DNA of 64,000 nucleotides from assembly GCF_000744225.1 (NCBI RefSeq), contig NZ_JQLN01000005.1, forward strand, positions 2,131,001 through 2,195,000, given 5' to 3'. The position numbers and the translations under genes are program-made. Of the stretch, positions 46,312 to 52,713 are shown piece after piece. The stretch comes from Kitasatospora mediocidica KCTC 9733. GTDB taxonomy: Bacteria; Actinomycetota; Actinomycetes; Streptomycetales; Streptomycetaceae. Each line of letters opens with the position of its first letter. Positions within the stretch are counted from its first letter, which is position 1. The notes below the pieces were generated by a model. The model was not told the origin of the DNA and ran no database searches. It worked only from the letters and a program-made list of their open reading frames with translations.

Positions 46312-46602
46312 ATGTCGCAGGCTCTCCAATTTCGCGCTCAGATCATCCGCGGCGCTGTGCCGCGTGGAGTCGTCCACTACGGCTGTGACTGCAACCTGAA
46401 GATCTCCGGAGTCGGGGAGTTCCCGCGGTACGCCGCGGCTCTGGTGGCCGCTGCTGCGGCCGGCAATCAAGTCCAAGCCTGCCAGAAGTCTGATCCCATC
46501 AAGGTGCCGGAGAACTGGCTTTACATGGCCATGCACGCCCGTAGTGAGATGGCTCGCGCCTATTGGCGCAAGAAGTGCGAAATCATCGAGACGGAGAGCT
46601 GA
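46312..46602 (+). CDS. Phage hypothetical protein
   Basis: A 96-residue protein from ATG 46312 with GGAG five bases upstream (MSQALQFRAQIIRGAVPRGVVHYGCDCNLKIS). The frame is open further upstream to 46147, but that part overlaps the preceding small gene. No domain recognised. Confidence 0.6.
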   Translation: MSQALQFRAQIIRGAVPRGVVHYGCDCNLKISGVGEFPRYAAALVAAAAAGNQVQACQKSDPIKVPENWLYMAMHARSEMARAYWRKKCEIIETES

Positions 46603-46603
46603 G

Positions 46604-46801
46604 ATGGCGAAGACGATTCATCTCTTCCCGTTCAATCTTCCGGCCGTCTCTGAACTGTCGGAAGAGCAGATGGACGGACGGGAGTGCGTCTACTGCAACG
46701 GCTACTCGGCGGCCGGCATGAGGCCGGTCGGTCGGCTCTTCGGGATCCTGATCTTCGCTCATCCTGACTGCGCAGAAGCGCATCGATGGGAGGACGAGTG
46801 A
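46604..46801 (+). CDS. Small phage protein with CxxC
   Basis: A 65-residue protein (ECVYCNGYSAAGMRPVGRLFGILIFAHPDCAEAHRW) with a CxxC and a later Cys/His pair, probably a zinc-binding fold. Starts two bases after the previous stop; its end overlaps the next GTG. Confidence 0.65.
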   Translation: MAKTIHLFPFNLPAVSELSEEQMDGRECVYCNGYSAAGMRPVGRLFGILIFAHPDCAEAHRWEDE

Positions 46802-46950
46802 AGCGGAGTATTCACGCAAAGTGCCACGCTCACAGTAGGTCCCACACCGGACGCCTACTGATCTGTGGTAAGTCTTGGGGTCACAAGAGCGCTGAGCACT
46901 ATGATCCTGACTCTTCCTGTGGGCAAGGTCGGGAGTCATCGAATCCATAA
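46798..46950 (+). CDS. Small Cys/His-rich phage protein
   Basis: A 50-residue ORF from GTG 46798 (GTGA overlap with the upstream stop). It is basic, with several cysteines and histidines (IHAKCHAHSRSHTGRLLICGKSWGHKS), which suggests metal or nucleic-acid binding. The overlap supports translation. Confidence 0.6.
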   Translation: MKRSIHAKCHAHSRSHTGRLLICGKSWGHKSAEHYDPDSSCGQGRESSNP

Positions 46951-46978
46951 GGCTGCCAGTCGTCAGTCCTGAGGTCTA

Positions 46979-47009
46979 GGCTCTCCCCACTCGACACAAG
47001 GGGAGAGCC
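46979..47009 (+). promoter_or_regulatory. Hairpin that sequesters the ribosome-binding site of the next gene
   Basis: GGCTCTCCCC (46979-46988) pairs perfectly with GGGGAGAGCC (47000-47009), which contains the Shine-Dalgarno GGGGAG and ends one base before ATG 47010. Folding would block initiation; opening it would switch translation on. Confidence 0.7.
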
Positions 47010-47339
47010 ATGTCCTTCGGAGACTTCGTCAGTGATCAGCTACTCAGGAGCGACGGCCAGAAGCTAGGCATACGTGTCCGCCTGAGGGCTGACACGGTGT
47101 CTGTGGGCCGCTTCCGCGGCCGGCTGACTGGCTCTCATGCCTCAGTCTCTATCAGTGCCCCACGGGGCACCTTGGCAAGATCTGCGCTTCAGCGCGGCTG
47201 GCAGAAGGCTGGCCAGATCAACATCACGATCGTCACGCCCGATGGCGTGGAGCTAGTTTCGTCCGTCAAGGACGAGAAGCGCGCCCGTGCATGGATCGCG
47301 CGGTTCAACACACGATCAGGAGTGCACTTGAAGGAGTAG
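47010..47339 (+). CDS. Phage hypothetical protein upstream of the polymerase
   Basis: A 109-residue protein: GIRVRLRADTVSVGRFRGRLTGSHASVSISAPRG and INITIVTPDGVELVSSVKDEKRARAWIARFN suggest a small alpha/beta domain. It is adjacent to the DnaE-like gene (4 bases) and translationally gated by a hairpin. The function is unknown. Confidence 0.65.
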   Translation: MSFGDFVSDQLLRSDGQKLGIRVRLRADTVSVGRFRGRLTGSHASVSISAPRGTLARSALQRGWQKAGQINITIVTPDGVELVSSVKDEKRARAWIARFNTRSGVHLKE

Positions 47340-47343
47340 ACGT

Positions 47344-50172
47344 GTGACCTTCGTCCATCTGCACAACCACACGCAATACAGCATGCTTGATGGAGCGGCC
47401 CGACTAGGGCCGCTTTTTCAATCCGCGGCTGAGATGGGCATGCCTGCCCTTGCTATGACGGATCACGGCAACTTGCACGGCGCCTACGCCTTCCATCAGG
47501 CGGGCCTCAAGGCCGGAGTCAAGCCGATCATTGGCCTTGAAGCCTATGTGGCTCCTGGCAGGCGCCAGGAGCGATCTCCAGTCCGCTGGAATGATGGTGG
47601 AGAGGATGACGTTTCGGGACGTGGTGCTTACACTCACATGACACTGCTGGCAGAGAGCAACGCCGGCATGCATAATCTCTTCGGGCTCTCGACCCGATCA
47701 TTCAGTGAAGGCATTTACTACAAACCACGGATCGACAGAGAGCTTCTGGCCGAGTATTCGGCCGGCATCATCGGTACGACCGGATGTCCTGGTGGCGAAG
47801 TGCAGACTTGGCTTCGAATCGGCAACTACGATGCCGCCCGACAGGCGGCCAGCGACTACCGAGATATCCTCGGGACTGAGAACTACTTCCTTGAGATGAT
47901 GGACCACGGCATCGAGATCGAGTCCCGAGTCAGAGACGATCTACTTCGCCTGTCTCGTGATCTGTCGCTCCCGCTCCTCGCGACGAATGACAGTCATTTC
48001 GTCAAGCCCGATGACTCTCGGGCTCACGATCTCCTGCTCTGCATTGGTACTCAGGCCACGGTCGATCAGGAGAACCGATTCCGCTTCAACGGAGAGGGCT
48101 ACTGGCTTCGTAGTCCAGAGGAGATGCGTCGACTCTGGACTGATCTGCCAGAGGCCTGTGACAACACGCTGAGGATCGCGGAGCGCTGCAATACGTCCTT
48201 TGAGTCTCAGGATCTGCTGCCGCGGTTCCCTGTGGCGGATGGGTGGACCGAGGAGCTGTGGCTCCGCACTGAGGTCTATAGGGGGCTCCAGAGGCGCTAT
48301 GCGCGAGGCATCCCGCGGCAGCACATGGCCCGTGTCGAGTACGAGATGAGCGTCATCACGGAGATGGGATTCGTCTCGTACTTCCTTGTCGTCGCGGATC
48401 TCATCGGATGGGCGAAGTCTCAAGGGATCCGGGTAGGACCGGGCCGCGGAAGCGCGGCCGGCTCTCTATGCTGCTATGCCCTTGGGATCACAGATATCGA
48501 TCCAATCGAGCATGACTTGATGTTTGAGCGGTTCCTGAATCCTGAGCGTGTCTCGATGCCCGACATCGATATCGACTTTGACGACCGACGAAGAGGGGAG
48601 GTGATCGAATATGTTTCTCGTAAGTGGGGAGCTTCGCACGTTGCTCAGATCGCAACCTTTGGTTACATCAAGGCGAAGGCCGCAATCAAGGACAGTGCTC
48701 GCGTTCTCGGATACGGGTATGAGATTGGTGACGCTGTCACTAAGGCGTTTCCGGCTCCGATCATGGGCAAGGATGCATCTCTGGACTGCATCTTCGATAG
48801 CGGCCACGACCGATACCGGGATGCCGGTAAGGTCCGATCCCTGTATCAGTCTCAGGTGGACGTTCGTTCCGTGTTGGACGCTGCCCGGGGAGTAGAAGGA
48901 CTGATCCGTCAGGCTGGCGTTCATGCGGCCGGCGTCATCATTTCGGCCGAGCCCCTGATCGATCACATCCCATTGTGGAGCCGCGCAGACGGCTCTGTTA
49001 TCACTCAGTTCGACTATCCGACCTGTGAAGCCTTGGGGCTTCTCAAGATGGATTTCCTTGGCCTGGCAAACCTGTCCATCATCGATGACTGCCTTAGGGA
49101 GGTGAAGCGAAATCACGGACGAGACATCGACTTGCTGCGACTTCCATTGGATGATCAGCGAACTTTTGGACTCCTTGCCCGAGGGGATACGCTTGGAGTA
49201 TTCCAGCTTGAAAGCCATCCCATGCGCAAGCTTTTGCAGCGAATGCAGCCCGACGCCTTCGGCGACATATCGGCCGTACTTGCGCTGTATCGTCCGGGGC
49301 CTATGGGGGTTAAGGCGCACTACTCCTATGCCGACCGCAAGACCGGCAGGGAGAGGGTTGAGCCGATCCATCCTGAGCTGTCTCAAGCGCTAGCGCCTAT
49401 CCTTGACGAGACCTATGGAGTTATCGTCTATCAGGAGCAAGTGACTAAGGCGGCTCAGGCCGTGGCCGGCTACTCAGTCGGCAAGGCTGACCTTTTGCGG
49501 AAGGCAATGGGAAAGAAGAACAAAGCTGTCCTCGATGCCGAGTTCGAGCCGTTCTCGGCCGGCATGCGGTTGAACGGATACTCCGAAGAGGCGATCTCTA
49601 CCCTATGGGACGTCCTTGTGCCATTCGCTGACTACGCCTTCAACAAGGCTCACGCGTCGTCCTACGCCCTGATCTCCTACTGGACTGCCTATCTCAAGGC
49701 TCACTATCCAGCTGAGTACATGGCTGCCGTTCTGACCGCGGAAGCGGGCAAATCGCCAGACCAGGACTCGACTCAGGCATACCTTGCCGACTGTCGTCGG
49801 ATGGGGATCGAGGTGCGTCCTCCGGACGTCAACGTCTCCGGATCTGACTACACGCCGGCATACGGCGTGATCCTGCACGGCCTAGGAGCTGTGAAGGGCG
49901 TTGGGGTCGCTGGCGACGCCATCGCCCTGGAGAGGGCCGCTCACGGCCCCTATCAGTCCCTTCCCGATCTCCTGGCGCGCGTAGGCGTGCGTGTCATGAA
50001 CAAGCGCGTCATTGAAGCCCTGTGCGCTGCGGGCGCACTTGACGCATTTGGGACAAGACAGGCGGTACTGAGGCGGTACTCGGAGACGGCCGATTCGGTC
50101 TCTGACCTGGCCAAACGCGAGTCATACGGGCAGTACACCCTTTGGGGTTCTGGGCTCGTTTTGCTGACCTGA
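47344..50172 (+). CDS. DNA polymerase III alpha subunit-like (DnaE-type) phage polymerase
   Basis: A 942-residue C-family polymerase from GTG 47344. The PHP domain opens with FVHLHNHTQYSMLDG and AMTDHGNLHGAYAF. The palm has GPGRGSAAGSLCCYALGITDIDP and the catalytic PDIDIDFDDRRRGEVIEYV (Asp ~405-409), then QLESHPMRKLLQRM, GVIVYQEQV and AYGVILHGLGAVKGVG (HhH region). It is shorter than bacterial DnaE (about 1160-1180) and lacks the C-terminal OB and tau-binding domains. It most likely replicates the phage genome. Confidence 0.92.
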   Translation: MTFVHLHNHTQYSMLDGAARLGPLFQSAAEMGMPALAMTDHGNLHGAYAFHQAGLKAGVKPIIGLEAYVAPGRRQERSPVRWNDGGEDDVSGRGAYTHMTLLAESNAGMHNLFGLSTRSFSEGIYYKPRIDRELLAEYSAGIIGTTGCPGGEVQTWLRIGNYDAARQAASDYRDILGTENYFLEMMDHGIEIESRVRDDLLRLSRDLSLPLLATNDSHFVKPDDSRAHDLLLCIGTQATVDQENRFRFNGEGYWLRSPEEMRRLWTDLPEACDNTLRIAERCNTSFESQDLLPRFPVADGWTEELWLRTEVYRGLQRRYARGIPRQHMARVEYEMSVITEMGFVSYFLVVADLIGWAKSQGIRVGPGRGSAAGSLCCYALGITDIDPIEHDLMFERFLNPERVSMPDIDIDFDDRRRGEVIEYVSRKWGASHVAQIATFGYIKAKAAIKDSARVLGYGYEIGDAVTKAFPAPIMGKDASLDCIFDSGHDRYRDAGKVRSLYQSQVDVRSVLDAARGVEGLIRQAGVHAAGVIISAEPLIDHIPLWSRADGSVITQFDYPTCEALGLLKMDFLGLANLSIIDDCLREVKRNHGRDIDLLRLPLDDQRTFGLLARGDTLGVFQLESHPMRKLLQRMQPDAFGDISAVLALYRPGPMGVKAHYSYADRKTGRERVEPIHPELSQALAPILDETYGVIVYQEQVTKAAQAVAGYSVGKADLLRKAMGKKNKAVLDAEFEPFSAGMRLNGYSEEAISTLWDVLVPFADYAFNKAHASSYALISYWTAYLKAHYPAEYMAAVLTAEAGKSPDQDSTQAYLADCRRMGIEVRPPDVNVSGSDYTPAYGVILHGLGAVKGVGVAGDAIALERAAHGPYQSLPDLLARVGVRVMNKRVIEALCAAGALDAFGTRQAVLRRYSETADSVSDLAKRESYGQYTLWGSGLVLLT

Positions 50173-50173
50173 A

Positions 50174-50211
50174 GCTTAACGCTTGACATGGTGTGCAGAC
50201 CGGCGCACTCT
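50174..50211 (+). promoter_or_regulatory. 16-bp phage repeat, copy 8
   Basis: GCTTAACGCTTGACAT (last base differs) directly after the polymerase stop; TTGACA 50183-50188 and a weak CACTCT (50206-50211) at 17 bases. Bases 50212-50308 hold no gene. Confidence 0.65.
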
Positions 50212-50308
50212 GAGATCAGTCACCGGAACTGAAGACTTCGGTTCCGGATAGAAGGGCCTTCGGCCGTCCATGACTCGACCCCATGGGCGGCCACCCTTGG
50301 GGCTCGAA

Positions 50309-50324
50309 GCTTAACGCTTGACAG
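50309..50324 (+). promoter_or_regulatory. 16-bp phage repeat, copy 9
   Basis: GCTTAACGCTTGACAG, exact; its last base is immediately followed by GGAGAAATCAG and an ATG (50335), so the repeat abuts the Shine-Dalgarno. No -10 at 16-18 bases. Confidence 0.65.
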
Positions 50325-50334
50325 GAGAAATCAG

Positions 50335-50472
50335 ATGTCCGAGAAGTCCAAGAAGATCGTCCGCAAGTTCAGCCGGGACGGCATGAAGGCGGACGTCCGA
50401 TGGTCCGAGAAGGACCGCACTCTTCAGCGCCGCCAGGCGCGCAACATCAAGGCCATCATCCGCACCGTCTGA
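50335..50472 (+). CDS. Small, very basic phage protein
   Basis: A 45-residue protein rich in Lys/Arg (MSEKSKKIVRKFSRDG, LQRRQARNIKAIIRTV), preceded by AGGAG and repeat copy 9. It probably binds nucleic acid. Its context among replication genes, close to the integrase, also makes it a possible accessory recombination factor; no direct evidence. Confidence 0.7.
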   Translation: MSEKSKKIVRKFSRDGMKADVRWSEKDRTLQRRQARNIKAIIRTV

Positions 50473-50486
50473 TCAGGAGTAGGACC

Positions 50487-50681
50487 GTGGAAATCTCTCT
50501 CGCAGACGTCATCAAGGTCATTCGCAAGTTCAAGAACGAGATCGAGTTCAGCCGGGCCGTGTTTATGCTGGAGATGACGTTCTTCATGGACGGTCCGAAG
50601 AAGGCGATGCACCACGCGCGGCAGATCGCCGCGGCGTATCAGAACATCCGCGTGGCTCGCGAGATGAAGGCGAGTTACTGA
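50487..50681 (+). CDS. Small phage protein
   Basis: A 64-residue amphipathic helical protein from GTG 50487 with AGGAG eight bases upstream (ISLADVIKVIRKFKNEIEFSRAVFMLEMTFF). Its stop shares a base with the next ATG (TGATG). The function is unknown. Confidence 0.65.
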   Translation: MEISLADVIKVIRKFKNEIEFSRAVFMLEMTFFMDGPKKAMHHARQIAAAYQNIRVAREMKASY

Positions 50682-51109
50682 TGATCGGCATGATAGCGCT
50701 CTCTGAGGTACTGGACTTCCGCTCTGGTGACGCCGGTTGCTATGGCCGATGTCAGCAGTGTGGTCGGCTCAGTCGACTTCATGACCTGCCCAGCGTGGAC
50801 GGCCGCGTGACGGCCTTCGATCCTCAAATGACGTACTGCTGCGATGCGTCGTACGAGGTAATTTCTACGGTGCGTGAAGTCCTTGAGATCAAGCGTAACG
50901 ATCCGGATTATGCGGATCTTGTCGACTCGATCCGGCACCACGGAATCGGCTTCCCCGTACTGATCTACGGTCGTGCGGTTCGGCACGGTCATCACAGGAT
51001 CGCCGCTGCGGTTGATCTCGATCTGACAGAGATCCCGTGGACCAATGACAGCTCAATCGGCTGGGAGGAGGATTGGCCTGATGACTCAGTTCTCGATTGC
51101 AGCGCCTGA
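50681..51109 (+). CDS. ParB-like nuclease-fold protein
   Basis: A 142-residue protein. The C-terminal half (YADLVDSIRHHGIGFPVLIYGRAVRHGHHRIAAAVDLDLTEIPW) has the ParB/sulfiredoxin core in which GHHR corresponds to the GxxR nucleotide-binding box. The N-terminal CYGRCQQCGRLSRLH is a possible zinc site. It overlaps the clamp-like gene. It may be a DNA- or nucleotide-handling enzyme. Confidence 0.75.
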   Translation: MIGMIALSEVLDFRSGDAGCYGRCQQCGRLSRLHDLPSVDGRVTAFDPQMTYCCDASYEVISTVREVLEIKRNDPDYADLVDSIRHHGIGFPVLIYGRAVRHGHHRIAAAVDLDLTEIPWTNDSSIGWEEDWPDDSVLDCSA

Positions 51110-51734
51110 ACTGGCGCGGCTGACTCACAATGCTCTGGCATTCATGCCGGCTCGAAGTGCGGTCGGTGCCTGCCGACTCACCATTGGCAGGGATCGCGGA
51201 ACGCCCGTCCTGGAGATCACAGCGACCGATCTCTATGCAGCGGGGAAAGACTTTGCGGAGCTTGATGATTTCCCGCGAGGAACCTTCGAGACGATCGACC
51301 TCTCTCGGGAAAACCTCGTCACGTTCGACAAGATCGCACGGGCGAAGAAGAAGGACGAAGTCCGGATCGAGATCCGTCATCAGGATGGCATGTCAGTCCT
51401 CGACGACAACGGCGCATGGATGCCGTTCCTAGATGCCTCAGACCGGCGTCAGCCGGTCGACCTCTGGGAGCGAGTAGACGAGACGCTGACGCGCCTTGAG
51501 CGCGTGTCTCCGGTCATTCCTGAGTTTCTGATGATCGACCCTTCGATCATGGCGAAGTTCGCCAAGGTGAAGTGCTCCGGCGAGACGATCTGCGATCTCT
51601 ATATCGCGGGTCCGGATGAACCGATTCTCGTCAAGATCGGATCGACGTTCCGCGGAGCGATCATGCCTGTGAGCCGGGATGAAGCTGTCGCTTCAGATTT
51701 GATCGGCCCCGAAGGGGGCTGGGATTTTTCTTAA
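51081..51734 (+). CDS. Sliding-clamp (DnaN)-like protein
   Basis: A 217-residue protein from ATG 51081 (GGAGGAG about 11 bases upstream). ELARLTHNALAFMPARSAVGACRLTI and TPVLEITATDLYAAGKDF resemble a beta-clamp domain, and the C-terminal EPILVKIGSTFRGAIMPVSRD matches the terminal clamp strand with its IMP motif. It is shorter than bacterial DnaN (about 370 residues), so two domains at most. It lies close to the phage DnaE, which would need a processivity factor. Confidence 0.6.
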   Translation: MTQFSIAAPELARLTHNALAFMPARSAVGACRLTIGRDRGTPVLEITATDLYAAGKDFAELDDFPRGTFETIDLSRENLVTFDKIARAKKKDEVRIEIRHQDGMSVLDDNGAWMPFLDASDRRQPVDLWERVDETLTRLERVSPVIPEFLMIDPSIMAKFAKVKCSGETICDLYIAGPDEPILVKIGSTFRGAIMPVSRDEAVASDLIGPEGGWDFS

Positions 51735-51740
51735 CCTCAA

Positions 51741-51756
51741 GCTTAACGCATGACAG
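51741..51756 (+). promoter_or_regulatory. 16-bp phage repeat, copy 10 (CAT variant)
   Basis: GCTTAACGCATGACAG, followed immediately by GGGAGGGTCA and the ATG at 51766, so the repeat again abuts the Shine-Dalgarno. A GGCCCC/GGGGGC hairpin and T-run (about 51704-51731) precede it. Confidence 0.65.
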
Positions 51757-51765
51757 GGAGGGTCA

Positions 51766-52152
51766 ATGCTTGTCTTTCGGGTGGCACACACCTCACACGT
51801 GATCGAGGGATTTCCGGCCGGACCGTACTGTAGCGGCGATTGGGATGAAGAATTCTGGCAGGATCAGATGGGCAGTGTCCATTGTGACGATGACCATCCG
51901 ACTCCGAGAAGCGATGGGCTTCCCTATCCGAACTCCTTCGAGTTTTGTGCATTCGACTCAATCGAGGCGCTTGGAACGTGGTTTGGCGGCTGGCTCGAAA
52001 AGCTCGAAGAGCGTGACTATCGGATTCACGTCTATGAGATCCCGAAGAGCTCTGTCCAGATGGGGCGGGTTCAGGTTCTCGCGGATCTCCGTCAAGCGAA
52101 GCTTGTTCGGATCGAATCGTGCATATCCTCAGAACTGGAGATTGCAGTATGA
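51766..52152 (+). CDS. Phage hypothetical protein
   Basis: A 128-residue protein (FRVAHTSHVIEGFPAGPYCSGDWDEEFWQD, FDSIEALGTWFGGWLEKLEERDYRIHVYEIP). It resembles small phage proteins of the ADP-ribose/nucleotide-signal vicinity, but I cannot assign a family. The end overlaps the next start (ATGA). Confidence 0.65.
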   Translation: MLVFRVAHTSHVIEGFPAGPYCSGDWDEEFWQDQMGSVHCDDDHPTPRSDGLPYPNSFEFCAFDSIEALGTWFGGWLEKLEERDYRIHVYEIPKSSVQMGRVQVLADLRQAKLVRIESCISSELEIAV

Positions 52153-52511
52153 CTGACATCGACATTCCAGCCGCGCTGGACAAGGCGGCTGACTTCATCG
52201 AGATTCCCGGTAACTTCGGCAAGGGACGATTCAAGCAAGGTGGGTGTTACTGCACCCTTGGCGCCTTTGCTCTCGCCCTTGGGGTCGAATGCCTGATCGA
52301 CGACGACGCGGTCACAGCCCTCGACAGTGAGACCTATTGGGCCCATAGCGGTGCCTTCTCTCGTGGCTGGGAGGAGCTGAGCAAGACGGCCATGAGTGTT
52401 GCGAACGTCAATGCCGTCCAGACCATGAACGACCGACCGGAGACAACGGCTGAGCAGATGGCCGGCGTGCTTCGTGAGACTGCGGAGCGACTCCGGCGGG
52501 AGTCGGCATGA
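52149..52511 (+). CDS. DUF6197-like phage protein, copy 2
   Basis: A 120-residue protein. ALDKAADFIEIPGNFGKGRFKQGGCYCTLGAFALALG, VNAVQTMNDRPETTAEQMAGVLRETAERLRR matches the family also present at 16268-16708; this copy shows the typical ND.P.TT..........A.R end. The function is unknown. Having two diverged copies in one prophage is unusual. Confidence 0.7.
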   Translation: MTDIDIPAALDKAADFIEIPGNFGKGRFKQGGCYCTLGAFALALGVECLIDDDAVTALDSETYWAHSGAFSRGWEELSKTAMSVANVNAVQTMNDRPETTAEQMAGVLRETAERLRRESA

Positions 52512-52603
52512 CAGACCGCCCGATCGAGTGGACGCCACGACGCTTCACTGAGTCTGAGTGGCGTGAGCTGCTACGCCTGCTCTTTGGCCAGTTTCGGTCC
52601 TGA
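52508..52603 (+). CDS. Very small phage protein upstream of the integrase
   Basis: A 31-residue ORF; ATG overlaps the upstream stop (ATGA) and GGGAG lies six bases before it. Sequence MTDRPIEWTPRRFTESEWRE is charged with two Trp. It is the last gene before the integrase; translation is plausible from the overlap. Confidence 0.5.
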   Translation: MTDRPIEWTPRRFTESEWRELLRLLFGQFRS

Positions 52604-52656
52604 CGGAGTACCACAACGCCCGCGCCGCGCGGTAGGCTTGAGCCTCCAACAGAAGT

Positions 52657-52684
52657 GCCTGCCAGGGGTGCAACCCTGGCAGGC
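52657..52684. terminator. Hairpin upstream of the integrase gene
   Basis: GCCTGCCAGGG / CCCTGGCAGGC, perfect 11-bp stem with GTGCAA loop. It ends the right operon and isolates the integrase transcript, whose ribosome-binding site GGAG is at about 52702. Confidence 0.8.
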
Positions 52685-52713
52685 GCGCGGCTGACTACGA
52701 AGGAGTCTTCCGC

